A stretch of DNA of 64,000 nucleotides from assembly GCA_963576475.1 (NCBI GenBank), contig OY754982.1, positions 8,254,458-8,318,457 on the forward strand, in the 5' to 3' direction. Source of the stretch: Molanna angustata. Taxonomy: Eukaryota; Arthropoda; Insecta; Trichoptera; Molannidae. Made by a program: the position numbers and the translations under genes. The notes below the pieces were generated by a model that saw only the letters and a list, made by a program, of their open reading frames with translations, was not told the DNA's origin and searched no databases. Shown here one piece after another: positions 34,290-46,774 of the stretch (positions are counted from its first letter, which is position 1; every line of letters starts with the position of its first letter).

Positions 34290-35265
34290 AGCGTTATTTT
34301 CTATGATCATCCGCATTTTTATCCCAGGAATCAGGAATGTTTTTTTCTTCTCAATATTTTGACAGATGACACTTATTCATTCGCGTGATACGACGTTTTA
34401 TTTTAATATTAATGAAGATAAAAAAAGGATTTAAAAGTAGATAAAAAATCCAGATAAAAAATATAACAACACGATCTTTTAATTAGTTAGCTCCATTATA
34501 CAGAAATGATTCGGGAGGTTAATTAGTTTTACCATTGATAGGGAACCAGATATAATGGGACTAGCTTTAGCAAGATAAATTTGTTCAAATTGGTAAATGG
34601 ATTAATTCATATAAATAGTTGTACTTACGTCTAGATTCGCTATAGAGGATAATTTTATTAAAACCAGACCATCACTACAATAGGCTGTAAGAACATGAGG
34701 ACCATTTTGTTATCTGTTTGTACTATCACAACGTTAAGTGTTCCGTACATAATTCATTCTTTGTGAAAGGAAAATTAAATTAGGTGGCTACATTAAACGA
34801 CAAAGGTTTTTATCTGCGCAAGACGTGAATCTGTATGAGCAGCCATCTTTAGATGAATAACGTGAATGTTATAAATGGCCAAACATAATATGGATACGGA
34901 CCTTGTAAAACAGTGGGCATGACACGAATCTGCGACCCTCAGTTCACCAGAAATGGCAAAGTGCTGTGCTTAGGGTTGTCAGATGGAAATTTGAAAAAGG
35001 TGGACAAATAGAACTAAATGGAGGATTTTCCTTCGAAAAGGAAGGAAATTGCCAAACGAAAAAAACCAACCACCAAATTACACCATACCTAATGACAAAA
35101 AAAGATAGGAGCATTTTAGTAGTTCGAAAATGCCTTTTTTTATATAATTTCAATGCAGTACCTGTAAAAATTAGAATCATGTTTTGTCGTTAGGTTCTGA
35201 ATAAAATAATTAAGTACCTACATACTTATTCGTCACTTTAACTTTAAACGATAAATCAAGATTTT
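34290..35265. other. no gene seen
   Basis: AT-rich. Complementary open frames at 34,944-35,193 on both strands show no domain features. Confidence 0.45.
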
Positions 35266-35269
35266 TTTT

Positions 35270-35415
35270 ATATACATACATACATACCATCACGCCATGT
35301 CCCTTACGGGGTAAGCAGAGAGAATTGAGCGCCATACTTCTCTATTTTTGCACACATTTCTGGCTTCCTTTACATCCATGCATCGTCTCATACATGCTCG
35401 TCGATTGTTCAAACT
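35270..35415 (-). pseudogene. RTE-like LINE 3' end, copy D
   Basis: The plus strand shows ACATACATACATACCATCAC, then CCCTTACGGGGTAAGCAGAG and CATCGTCTCATACATGCTCG, the reverse of the last ~140 bp of RTE copies A-C with its GTAT tail. No coding frame longer than a few dozen codons remains. Confidence 0.85.
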
Positions 35416-35758
35416 AAATAATAATTTTTTTATAAATTCACTTTGTGTAATCTATAATCGTAATATTTAATCATCATATTTCGCCCAACTACCAATTTTT
35501 GTATGAAATTCATGGTTTTTAACAAGTAGTTAAATATAAAAACTTCACAAAATATGTTTTTTAAATTATATTGGAATTAACACTTAGTCTGTTCCTTTCT
35601 TTGCTCCTTTACCTAATGTGTAACAAAAATGAGGACATACAGTAGGTTAGGGAGAATAGGAGGACAATTTATAGAAAAGGAAGAAATGTGCTCCTTTAGG
35701 ATACCATCTGGCAACCCTAGCTGTTTTCAAAATGAAGATTTTTTCTGTTACTTTTCAG

Positions 35759-35830
35759 TACAAAGCAAAAACTCAGAAAATTGATCTTGATGATCTGCTG
35801 GCGTTTGCCGATGCTCCCGTAGAGAAATCT
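35759..35830 (+). CDS. candidate internal exon of an unidentified host gene
   Basis: A 72-bp, phase-0 segment is preceded by a strong acceptor (TTTTTTCTGTTACTTTTCAG) and followed by GTAAAT. It encodes 24 residues containing IDLDDLLAFADAPVEK, with GC-richer third positions than its surroundings. The donor is weak at its -1 base (T instead of G). If joined to the candidate first exon ending ATGAAG at 30,268, the reading frame is continuous (phase 0 to phase 0). I do not recognise the peptide. The frame stays open to 35,989, but the later residues look non-coding. Could be chance in AT-rich DNA. Confidence 0.35.
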
Positions 35831-36487
35831 GTAAATATGTATTGTATTCTAAAGTCGAGCACAAGTTTGATTGGTCAATCACAGTTGCTTCATAGAAGTA
35901 GTGAAATTCTGCATCGTATATCTTTTATCACCGGCAGCTATGCTCAAAGTGAATATAAAATTATAGAAAAACAAGTACCAATCATCTAATTTTCAGTCTC
36001 TTTGTACACATTGGCGAGATTGTACGGTTGAAAAATGAATTACATTTTCTAGTGTGATATCAATGCACTCATTAGTCGGTATATTTTTGCAACATACGTA
36101 CAAACTTCCGCGTTGTGTTCGTATTTCGCTCACTCCTTCGACTTGGGCGTATTTATTTACAAACAACACAACGTAATCTCAGCATTTCAAACACATTCAA
36201 ATGTTATCTTTATTTGTCGGAGAACGGAAATGAGCACCATAGAATATGATCATCAAAGAGGGGCAGACTCTGAGTATGTATATCTGATTAAATGAAAATA
36301 GCATATTGATATTTCCTTACTGATACCTGCTTAATAGAAGAATGACATTTTCATTCTTTAAGAATTTCTATTTGAAGTGTCACTAAATTACTCGGTGTCT
36401 TTGTATTTTTATCTGGCATTCAGTACACTATTCCTTGGATTGATTATTATCTACCTCAGATATTTTCTTATTGAAAATAAGTAAATA

Positions 36488-36650
36488 TCTGTTCTTCTTC
36501 TTTGGTTTCGATCTTGGGGATTGGTTTGCACCAAAGCGATGCATCACTTCCTCCTCGGTCTTCATCGACTCTTTTCAACTCTGAAACCTACACTTTATGT
36601 CCTCGCATGCCTGTTCTAGATACTCTCGACGGGGATATGATCTGACTGAA
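36488..36650 (-). pseudogene. LINE ORF2 C-terminal end, decayed
   Basis: The minus strand reads YPRREYLEQACEDIKC and, after a stop, ESMKTEEEVMHRFGANQSP. It parallels RPRWKYLEQVYEVMKY...RAEWMKRCIALLPNN at 4558-4735. Same family, more mutated. Confidence 0.65.
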
Positions 36651-36659
36651 ATAGTTACA

Positions 36660-37335
36660 TTTCAAAAGAATGTCTGCGTTACTGAATGTTCTTTAAAACT
36701 TCGCTTCCATCGTTTTCTTCAAAGTTGATATTCGAGAAAATGTAGCAATAATTAAACGATGATGTTAAGTATAAAAATAAAAGACACTTATGCTACGTGG
36801 TTATGTATGAAAAACAGTGGATAATGCATAAAACAAAAACACAAATGTGGGTATATAATATATATATATATATATCTACATGAGATGAAAAGTGAAATTG
36901 TATTATTCATCCTATTACGGCATTGTGCTGTACGATAAGATCGTAAAACATAAATATGAAGAGAAGATGTCTACGGTTTTTATTTTGTTTAGGAAATTTG
37001 GAAGTTTCAGCTGAAATGTTTAATATGTATTTTACGAATCCATAAAAGTTTTGAGTGCCTACATAGCCAATAAAAACAGACATTGTATGTTTCCATTAGT
37101 ATTATAAATGCTTAAATAATAATTTATGATGAAATAGATGTCAATAGATGATAAGTCTAAAGTGTTTTGATTTTTAACACGATTATACGACACTGATTTA
37201 AGTTTTGTTTGGTAGCAAGACACCCAGTAAGAGACAACATTAGAAAAGATAATAATATAAAAAAAGGATTTAAAGTCTCGTGATCTTTTTAGTATATGGC
37301 TCTTTTCATTCATGGTCGGATATTTTGCTTAAATT
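36660..37335. other. no gene seen
   Basis: AT-rich, with a short (TA)n tract near 36,856-36,873. Confidence 0.5.
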
Positions 37336-37522
37336 TGTCGGCCTTCGTATCTCAGTTGGTTAGGTATCTGACTGCTTATCCAAAGGTCCTGGATTCGATT
37401 CCCGTCGGAAACCCAGTATTTAATTGTGTTTTCAGTCTGGATTTGTGTGAAGATTAATATCATAAGTCTTCAGAATGTGGCAACTTGTTATTGGGTGCGT
37501 GTTAAGTTTTTATTTGACATAC

Positions 37523-38301
37523 TTTAACGGTAACTGTAACTGGACTACTGTGATTATATCTTCGCAAACCTCCCAAAGCTTGAGCTAAACAGACTTCAAT
37601 CCGTCTTCAGCGCAGCTGCTAGGCGAATCACCGGAGCCACGAAATTTTTACACATTCTCATCTGCGAAATCTTCACTGGTTTAAAATGCCAGAGAGAGTC
37701 CATGGCATGGCTCTCACGTATCTTACAGACTTCTGCATCCCTCTCACCGCAAACGAGCGTCAACAAACACTTCAGTCAGCCACCACATCCATGATTGGCA
37801 AGTTAAATGATATAAATAGAGTCAAAAATACATCCTTCGGTGACCGTGCTTTTGCTGTGGCTCTTGTAATAAACCGTCACCTGGGGGGCGAATCTGGACT
37901 AACCGGCGAAATAAAAATCCTCACGATTACCCACATCATGGATATAATTATTATATGGAGATCTATAATATATTTAGACGTCATAGAACTCCATATGATA
38001 ATTATATCCATGATATGGGTAATCACGAGGGTTTTAATTTCGCCTATTTGACCAGACTTACCCCCCTGATATAAAGCGAATCGATAACTTAACCCTGTTC
38101 AGGAAACATCACTTCTTCCGCGAGTCTTACAAAAACCTGTAATATATTCAAAGCGCCCTTGAAGTGATGTTTTCACAAAAACGGCGCTATTATAATCATC
38201 CCAATTTATTTATATTTATTTATATCTATCCAAAAATATAGAGTAGATATAAGATAAAAAATAATTGAAGGTAATATAAGCATATACCTACATACATAGT
38301 A
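37523..38301 (+). pseudogene. CR1-like LINE ORF2 C-terminus and 3' UTR
   Basis: Reads LDYCDYIFANLPKLELNRLQ, then AARRITGATKFLHI, LRNLHWFKMPERV, GMALTYLTDFCIPL, SMIGKLNDINRVKNTSFGDR and AFAVA. A MITE intervenes, then LFRKHHFFRESYKNL ends the frame. The 3' UTR (GGCGCTATTATAATC) ends in (TTTATA)-type repeats. It is the same family as 2606-3165 but has lost about 15 residues after PERV and has a frameshift near FLHI. Flanked by the 7-bp duplication GACATAC. Confidence 0.88.
37884..38065. mobile_element. foldback MITE with CTG duplication
   Basis: A 182-bp element whose ~80-bp arms are inverted: GGATATAATTATTATATGGAG on the left against CTCCATATGATAATTATATCC on the right, with termini GGGGGCGAATCTGG and CCAGACTTACCCCC. 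CTG flanks it at 37,881-37,883 and 38,066-38,068. It sits inside the LINE ORF2 after AFAVA. The 3-bp CWG duplication and G-run ends fit a PIF/Harbinger MITE. It is not the same family as those at 12,995 and 53,436. Confidence 0.85.
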
Positions 38302-38364
38302 GACATACAAAGTATAGTACCTACCTGTTAGTTACCCGAGAAGCAATATAAAATAAAATTAAAA

Positions 38365-40860
38365 GGATGAACACCACTAGTGCTTCCACTCTTTTCTATT
38401 ATCGTTTTCGGGTGTCTCACAAGAGCCGGGTAATTGAAATTGCAACAAACAAAATAATAGGTACTATGACGTAAATCTGACAATCTCGAGCGAGTGTACC
38501 TTACTCTTATAATGTGTTTGTCCAGTTGAGTATCGTCTGAAATTTATTCTGGTTCAAATTTTTGGCCGATAATCTACAACTCGGATTCTTCAAAGATGTA
38601 TATATTTTATTTATCTTCTAATAATAGTACGATAATGATGTACCCCGTGCCATTTTCGATTGTTTCAATTCAATCTGTAATCGAATGCTAATGTTCAACT
38701 TAAAGGTTTCTCCGTGTCGTTAACTAACGTCTTGATATTGTTTAGCGTTGTCGAATTAGTTTCTTAATATATAGCGAAAGAATTTTCAATTATTGCAAAA
38801 TAAATTTAATTTCACCCTCTTGACTGTCCCAAAAGATTTATATCTAATTTTGATTGAATTATAAACAAATCTTACTTAATAGCTAACTAAAAAGTAGGGA
38901 AATGATTATCAAAGAGTCTTCATTAAGCTGCTTAAGGAGTGTAAATCTAAACAATTTCCCAAAACCCAATTTTAAATCAATAGATATTCCCAAATATTTT
39001 AAACAGTGTTTCCAAAAAAATATCATCCGTATTTGAAACATTTTTCTAATGAATGTTAGTTGCACAATTTCAAAATTCAGCATAAATTCCCCTTAAAAGA
39101 ATATTTAAAATATAATTATTAATAGCATTTTTTGAAAATTACTCCATAACTATGTGTCTTGGAGAGATAAACCTTTTATGTGCTTAAAGAGTGCATACAA
39201 TCAAAGAGAATTTCCGTGATATTTTTTTCATTTCAAGGCAGGTTTGTTCTTCAAATGCAAAAAAATCAACAAATTTTGAGTACCCTAATTCAAATCACGT
39301 ATAAACCCTTTTAAACGCACGCGATAGTTACATTTACTAACACGTAACTTCATAGTGCATTAAGCGTTTTTAATATACCATATTTTAGTCACTAGATTTT
39401 GCGGTATATGCCCTCTTAACCTACAAAACCAGTTTGACTTATTCGCTTGCATCCTGGATTCAATCTCCAGCAGAGGATAAATCTGTTAAAAAATAGTTCT
39501 CATGCGATTTTTACTTCTCTGGGTCTTTAAACTAAAGGCCATAATAGAAGGTGAACATAGGATAGGATAGGTTGGGTATAGGAGACCCGAGGAATGTCAG
39601 TATAGAATCGCATTCATTCTGTTTAAACCACAAATGAGTTGTTTGATACGACTGGTTTAGAAGCGACTGCTTCTTCCTCAGGACTGATGAAAACTATGTA
39701 TGTACGAGTCTCTAAGCTTCAAATATTGATTTGGGTTACCAGCTCATAATTGGACGAACGACTGAAATTCGCATACATTCCATGATGCGCTGTGTTTGTT
39801 CCATGTAACATGGCAACATTGTCATAGATTCATGACAAGCGTATTTCACAAATACTTGGAATTGGAATGAAGTGACGCATTTGAAGTCGAAACTGTGCTA
39901 ATGAGTAGGTTAGGTACCTACCACTGCATTGCATTGAACACTTTGAACATTATCTGTATGAAGCTTGGATATGAAATAACCCAATATTAACGTGGTTAAA
40001 AATAACTTACTGCCTTGCTCTGGTGCAAGTTATACTTGATTGATACAAACATATCAAAATTATTCATTTAACAAAATAACCGTTTAAATGTTGTTTGACT
40101 TAACAGAAATCCTTGCTGATATTGAATTACGTAGGTATTTAGGTACATAGTTTTTTTTTCAAGAATATTAAGCTACGTCAAATGAAGTAACGCTCTTGGC
40201 TATCAGAATAACTTTTTGTTGGTTAAGTTAAAACACATAATAATGTTATTGTGCGGTTCGAAAAAAACTACATGTATCTGGATCTGGAAAACCAATGTTC
40301 TCGGGTATTAATAACCATTTAACGGTATAAAAAACAGGACAATAATGAATCTGTATTTGGTCTAAACAATACAATCTATTTTTTCCCATTCTAAATGAAT
40401 TTATTATTATTATCATTTCCAGATGTATTCCTGGTTCCTTGATTAAATAATAAACCTTTACAGGTGCGATAGTTAGGAAAACATTTTATCTTGTTTTCGC
40501 TTCTCCCATTTTAACTATTGCAAAACTTTCACCTGTTGCCGATCTCTCTCCGCACAAAAATTTGTCCAAAACTTTTTCCACAAAGGTGCTTTATTGCCCT
40601 TTGCCATCTGTTTATATGTACCTACCACTTACACCTTCCACCTTGCCTAACTTTTATCTTCCCATTCAACCCAATATTTTCATTAATTTCATTTCATCCT
40701 CTCTCTTGTGACAAACACTTTTCTTTGTCGTGGATACCTATACGTTTGTATTCATTGAGTTTTTTTGACAATTCACGTCTATTATCTACGTCCGAGTTAA
40801 GTATTCGGATGGGTGAATCATTCCAAAGTGAAGCTAGATCGTAGCGTTATATGCATTTTA
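38365..40860. other. long stretch with no supported gene
   Basis: About 2.5 kb of AT-rich DNA. A tRNA-like word (GGATTCAATCTCCAGCAGAG) near 39,452 may be an old SINE head. The frame at 40,518-40,844 lies in a pyrimidine-rich patch and has no family features. Confidence 0.4.
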
Positions 40861-40865
40861 TTTTA

Positions 40866-41160
40866 CTCTTCTTCTTATAATAGGTTTTGGAAACCTGTTA
40901 TTTTTTCAGGAAGTGTTCCCCTCCAGCTATCTCTCCATCTCTTAGGTGGTCTACCTCGTGCTCGATTACCAAAATTTATTTGTTGGGAGATAATTTTTGG
41001 TAACCTGTTGACTCCCACTCTCGACACGTGGTCCCGCCAGAATCGTCTTCGGCTCCTGCATCATAATATATGACCATATCCCTAACGTTGCTGATCTTTC
41101 TTATATCTGTGTTCCGCATTTGATCCATAAGGGTTAATCCGTACGGAGCAGACTATTTGT
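40866..41160 (-). pseudogene. LINE ORF2 C-terminus
   Basis: The minus strand reads RNTDIRKISNVRDM and, in another frame, RRFWRDHVSRVGVNRLPKI, then RARGRPPKRWRDSW and a stop after FQNLL. RGRPPKRWRDSW is identical in 12 residues to the LINE at 63,393-64,000. A frameshift separates the two parts. Confidence 0.75.
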
Positions 41161-41615
41161 TCTAAAGGTGTACGCTCTGGCTTTAATCGCATTAGTCATG
41201 ATTGGTCATGCACATGTCCTATATATTCTTTAACAGATTTTTAATTATCTCAATAGAGACGAAGTTGGAATATTTATTGTAGGAGAACCGGGAAATCAAG
41301 GCTCCTACAGGGCTTACGACCTGTCATCGGCTGGTTTACGTGATCACTTTATATATTTTACTCTATTTTTTTAAATTGAAAATGTTTTTGAAACAAATAC
41401 ATAGGTATATTTATTCCCTAAACTAAGCAAATTCTAGTGCTTTATGTGAATAAAATCGGTTCATGCAGGATTTTATCCCAAGTTCAATAGATCACTACAG
41501 CAGAAATTTATTTTTTAAAGCTATGTAATTCTATTTCTGATAACATGTAACTATTATTGTGTGTTTTTTTTTCTATTTTTGTGTAGATATTTATAATGTT
41601 CAATAAATAATACTT

Positions 41616-41745
41616 AGAGTTGTAGCCAAACATCTTGAACTTTTATCCGAGAAGGTGGCGATTTACACGTAAACCAACGAAGCCAAAAGACAAATTTGCG
41701 CCCTGCGCAACTGAAAGCTCGTTCAAGATGTCTGACGAAAATTAT
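41616..41745. mobile_element. ~130-bp MITE, copy 2
   Basis: Ends GTAGCCAAACATCTTGAAC and GTTCAAGATGTCTGACG are inverted. The whole element matches the reverse complement of 11,913-12,052, sharing GTAAACCAACGAAGC and CTGCGCAACTGAAAG. Non-coding. Confidence 0.78.
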
Positions 41746-41749
41746 AATA

Positions 41750-43555
41750 ACATGATTGTAATATGTACCTACTGTGTATTTCATGCGATGTAATTTTGTA
41801 TTTCATATTTGCATTGCATTTGTATCTTTGGAAATATATTCTCCTTTCATTCATAAAATTAAAACGAGATTCTATTTGTTTGATTTTTTTTTCCAAAATG
41901 TAACCGTGTGTTCCATTTCAAAATTGATTATCTGTTTAATTTTGTTTTTAATAAGGCACAGCCACCATAGAGGCGGATTTATTTAAATATCTAACTACAA
42001 CTGAACTTGGTTGATGTTTGGATTACGTAACAAAATTCACAACTGTTGTGTTGAAAATCAAACATGATTTACATTCTACGAGATTTGCTCTTCTAAAAGG
42101 ACGATCGTAAATAAGACAATTTACCGGGAGGTGAGGGTATTTATATTTTAATACACCTGTATTTTCACTTTTTTCATTGCCTAGTTCGGAAAAATGGAGA
42201 CAAAGTAGATAAAGAGTATGAGACATTCCCAATATTTTATTTAATTGTTTGTGTTGTGCATAACAAAAAATGTTTATATTAGAAAAAGTCTTATCCGTAT
42301 CATATTCTGTCATTTATAAAAAATCTGCACCAATAATAGACACACCCCCACAACCTAGAGCACTTATTATAAGTTAGTCTCGAAGAAGAAGCGGTTCAGC
42401 TTCGAAAACGTTCGGCTTATACAAATTGCTCAAAACCACCGTGTTGGTACTACAAAGTACCTATTAGCAGTATCGTTCGATGATATTAAAATTTCAACAA
42501 TATGTTTGAAATTAACACAAATATTTGTGAAATGGACTCTAGTGATAATTTATTATTTATCTGTACGTGCATCTAAAACTCTGTTATCGTTATATTTCAA
42601 ATGATGTGAATAGATATTAAATATATTGATCACTTTTATGTGTAATTTGTTATTGCCTTGTGCCAAGGTTGGCTATCTGCCATTATTTGTTTCCTGGACC
42701 AATAACGGTTGACTTAGAGAGCAATATAGTTGTATACTTACTTATTTTCTCTCCCAATGAAATCTTTTACTGGAAAACTCTTGGTAATTATCCTTGTTTT
42801 TGTATCTTTTGCTTTATTTTATTTGGGATACCTTCGTATCAACCATTTTCTTCCAACTTCCTCTTCTAACGAAGGCTGGTTGTCATCGAGACGATTTCCA
42901 CCTTGTTTACTGTAGATAGCAACAGAATTATCTTGCTTTTGTTTTACAGTTGTCTTGATATTAAATGTGTTTTTTCAGTTTCTAGTAGTTAAAGGCTTTA
43001 GTGGTGTTTTCAGTAGCTAGAATATCTTACCTATAATATTTATTTTCTTGGCAAAAAAGGGAAATAGGAAAGTAAATTAATCATTATCCTTATTTTGTGC
43101 AAAAAAAAATATGAATTCCGTTTAAAAGTATTAATAATTCTATACTAAAAGTCAACTTTTCCAATAAAAAAATGTAACTCAACCAAGAACTAAACTCCAT
43201 CAGTAGGTATTTGTGGTTTTACTAACTGAACCACCTATCTACTTTACTAACCAAAACTCATAATTTTATGATAGTATATATCTGTTAATATGTGAACATA
43301 TCTGTTTAATTCGTTATCCATGATATAGCTATAACATTGGAATTTAGTTATGTCCAAGAATAATACTCAGATACTTAGAAGGAAAGAGGATGTTTTAACA
43401 ACTGGTGCAATAATAATACAGATTGTACTACTGTTCATTTCCTATTCCTCATTCGTATGGAATGTTGTGAGTGGAGGATTCAAAGAAATTCAGTGTATTA
43501 TGATAAATATTTTTAGGAATTTAAAATAAAGTGTTTTAATTCATGTTACATTTGG
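41750..43555. other. no gene; two short repeat relics
   Basis: Mostly AT-rich. TTTTTAATAAGGCACAGCCA at about 41,945 is a LINE 3' tip that recurs at 62,465. CGAAGAAGAAGCGGTTCAGC, then TTCGAAAACGTTCGGC at 42,382-42,418 resembles repeat tails of other insect retroelements but is too short to classify. Confidence 0.4.
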
Positions 43556-43559
43556 CAGT

Positions 43560-44085
43560 TTTAATATATCGGGAGATCACGGGTGTGACCTGGGATAAAA
43601 AACGCCAGTTAAACTCAAGGAATATTATATAAGAGTGTCATCCGGCCTGTGCTTACATATGGCTCAGAAACCTAAAATACCTCCTTAAGGCATGTTCGTA
43701 CCGTGCAGACAGATGAAATGAATATGCTGATATGGATATGTGGTGTCACAAGGCACGTACGAAATAGCTAGTATACGAAACTCAAATTCGTGAGAGCCTA
43801 GGTGTTGGTGACATCTCTGATAAAATTCAGGAAAGCAGGCTGCGGTGGTATGGACATCTGAGCAGAAGGCCACCGGAGTATGTTGGTAAAAGTACACAGA
43901 CTCTTAGTTTCCCTGGCAGGAGCTCCCGGGGTAAACCCAAGTACAGGTGGCATGAGGTGGTCAGGAAAGACACGAGGGACAGCAATGTCACATCCAAAGA
44001 TGCGCACGTTCGAGCGATGTGGCGGCGAATATTTAAGGCAGAAAATAAATATGCCAAGAAGACGAAGAATATATAATGTAATATT
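43560..44085 (+). pseudogene. RTE-like LINE ORF2 C-terminus
   Basis: Readable, across frames: VIRPVLTYGSET, then MLIWICGVTRHVRNS, LGVGDISDKIQESRLRWYGH, RRPPEYVGK, SRGKPKYRWHEVVRKD and ATWRRIFKAENKYAKK-like. The order TYGSET, RxRWYGHxxR, GKPKxRW is that of the RTE C-terminal region. Several stops and frameshifts. The following TAAATA-rich DNA is probably its tail. Confidence 0.8.
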
Positions 44086-44114
44086 TATTTATTAAATTCA
44101 TGTAAAATAATGTG

Positions 44115-44165
44115 TACATTGTCGGTTTTATTGCTGTAAGCCAAATTCTTTTTATCAACCAAACC
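44115..44165 (-). pseudogene. LINE 3' end scrap
   Basis: The minus strand GGTTGATAAAAAGAATTTGG and AGCAATAAAACCGACAATGT is a diverged version of the LINE close seen at 18,405 and 31,327. Confidence 0.35.
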
Positions 44166-44169
44166 ATAA

Positions 44170-45690
44170 ATATTCAACCAACAACGGTTAACAGCAATAG
44201 CAGATATTAAAAACTGAAATCTATATTAATATATATTATTTAAATTATATATATTTTTATTACTTTTTTATTTAATTTTTTATAGGTTATGTAGTCTGTT
44301 CCATCTATGTTGTTTGAGGTTCCAATGCATTGCTGAAAACTAGCAGCACTTCAGGGAAACCTGGTAGTGTGCAGCTGAGCTTCAAATATACGTTTGTATC
44401 GTAGTAATTCAGGACCTTAGAAACAATTCAGGACCTACCTTTATATGGTCATAGACACTGATATATATTTTTGCAGTACAGTACGTTATGCGTATTTTGT
44501 CCATGATCAAAGGTAACACACCATGTTAAAAGGTGGTAAGGAACGCATTTGTACATCCATTCGTATTAACATTTCATTGCAGATATAGTTTAAATAAATA
44601 TGTAGTCGGTAAATAAAGCTATGTAGGTATATATTTAACGAATTACGGAAACATAATAGTCTTCAAACACCACTATTAACAAATTCAGATAACAATAGAA
44701 ATCATAAATATTTATGACACTATAGAAAATTAATCGCAAATGCCATCCAGCTCAACTGTTTGACCAATTATTAAACGTGTGGTAGGTATTTGTACTTCCC
44801 GACGTCAAAACAATCAATATGTTGTACTGACCTTCATTTACCAATTTGTGTATACTCTTCCTCCGTGGGAACTTTACCCAAATAAACTTTTTGTGTAATT
44901 TTATTTACAGAACGAGTAGACTATAAACTATGATTGGTGGTTTATAAGGCTCTGTATGACTTAAATCATCCTGCCATACATCCAAGAACTGTGTCATTAG
45001 AAAAACTTCGTACATTGAGATCTGGATGATAATGTCAATTCATCGAAGGAATCGGATATAACTAACTATAGGTACGGCTTACTATGCTCGTTGTTTTTAA
45101 ACTACTTAAGACTACTTCGTTTCGTATCTCAAACAATTAAGCAACAACTATCTTGTATGACAGCTGTATAAATAATTATTGTTATTTTTGAGTTTACAAT
45201 TTGATAGAACTTATTGAAACCCTATTACGTATTTGCTGTAAGTTTTTGGTTCGAATGATTACTGATTTTATAATATTGAAATAATCTGACAAAAAATGAA
45301 CACGTCTCCAAGTCATGTATGCACATACATACATACGTATCTATCAAGGTATACAATGTGTTCTTAATCTCTAGCAGAATTTTCAATGGATGTTTCCTAT
45401 AAGCGGCTTAAATATCGGGAAAATTCAACTTAGTATCCGCCGGTAATAATTCTTTTTCAAGATAGTGACGGAATTCAACTCGGTTCTCGGAGAAAATTCC
45501 GTTGAAATATCGATGAGACGTAATTTCATTTCACACGACATACCTACATAGAAGATACGGCCCGTGCATAAATGAAAGTAAAATAATATCGCATAAAGAC
45601 ACTTCGTGGAAATATTCTCCTATCGAAGACAATTCTCTTTTGAATAGTGCCAAGGAATTGAATAGTTTTGTGTATAATTCAAGATAGGTA
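44170..45690. other. no gene seen
   Basis: AT-rich DNA without a supported feature. Confidence 0.45.
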
Positions 45691-45694
45691 TAGA

Positions 45695-46770
45695 TAGTAA
45701 TAATAATAATTTTTTTATTCCAGTCTGTGAGCAGGGGGGTGCAATGCTACACAATCCATATTTTTACATACAAAATATACATTAAATGTTACAAAAGAAG
45801 AAAATATTTTTCAGAATTATATATATGTACATACAACAAAAGAAAAAAAATGAGAATAAAAAAATTAACAAATGAGTTTATACGAAATATAAGAAAAGAA
45901 AAACACTGTAGAAATGATATAATTATCGTCTTTCACTTCTATCATCTAACACTTGTGTCCATCTTTGTGATAGCCTCGGACATTGGTGCCCCTGTACAGC
46001 CTTTATGATCGAGTTATGGTTTGTCCATACCCTCTCACGGTATGCGGCGATTCGATTCTATAGGCGTCATTATATTGCACCCGAAGTCGTTCTATTGTCG
46101 ATCTTCTGTACGATGCCCATATTTCGCACGTGTACAAACTCGTACAGAATGCATTAAACAGACTTCTTTTAACACGGAATGAACACCTATAGAATCTGCG
46201 GGCGAGCATGTTTGATATAGCACTTACGCTTCTTCTCGGACGTTCTATGTCATCATCGTCGGACAAATCCTCGTTGATGAGGTGGCCTAGATACTTGACT
46301 TGTCCTGTCTTTTTGAGACGAATTCCGTTAATATAAACCGGAAGGACCTTAGCAGGTTCACGATCATGCTGAAATACCATCAGTTGGGACTTTTTTCCAT
46401 TGTACAACATATTGTTTTCTTTGGCATACTGTTCGCATAAACCCGTTAATATCCTCTACCCGTTTACAGAGGGTGCCAAGAGGACCATGTCATCCGCATA
46501 ACTAATATGATTGGTACAGGTGCGGCCAATATGGCATCCAATCCCCGATTTCTCGAGTCTTTCAAATAGTTCATCCATGTAAATATTGAATAGCACGGGG
46601 GACATGCAGCCGCCCTGTGTCACTCCAGTTCGCAAATACATGGGTTTTGAGTGGTGATCTCCCCATCTGACGATGTTTTCCTGTTGGGAATGCCATACAC
46701 TTAAAATATTAATAAATTTCGATGGAATTTGTCTGTCATATAGTTTCTTCCATAGTATGTGTTGATAGTG
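45695..46770 (-). pseudogene. non-LTR reverse transcriptase and C-terminal fragment
   Basis: From 46,770 downward the minus strand reads LYDRQIPSKFINILSVW, then VRWGDHHSKPMYLRTGVTQG, GCMSPVLFNIYMDELFE (RT block 4) and ISYADDMVLLAPS (catalytic YADD). After a frameshift near 46,455 it continues KENNMLYNGKKSQLMVF, INGIRLKKTGQVKYLGHLI (RT block with YLG), FYRCSFRVKRSLFNAF and STIERLRVQYNDAYRI. The 3' part, to 45,695, is UTR-like. It retains palm and thumb but no endonuclease. The two frames together cover about 240 codons. RTE-like is my best guess for the clade. Confidence 0.88.
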
Positions 46771-46774
46771 CCTC

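Larger units (their letters stand above)
37337..38362 (+). mobile_element. tRNA-derived SINE split by a LINE
   Basis: The head and body (GTCGGCCTTCGTATCTCAG, GGATTCGATTCCC, GAATGTGGCAACTTGTTA) run to TATTTGACATAC at 37,522. The 3' end (GTACCTACCTGTTAGTTACC, then GAGAAGCAATATAAAATAAA) resumes after 38,308. GACATAC at 37,516-37,522 and again at 38,302-38,308 marks the duplication made when the LINE entered. The SINE itself belongs to the 18,569 family. Confidence 0.88.

Noticed and set aside
40518..40844. A 108-codon frame in a pyrimidine-rich patch
   Set aside because: Composition (Phe, Leu, Ser, Pro) reflects base bias, with no homology that I recognise.
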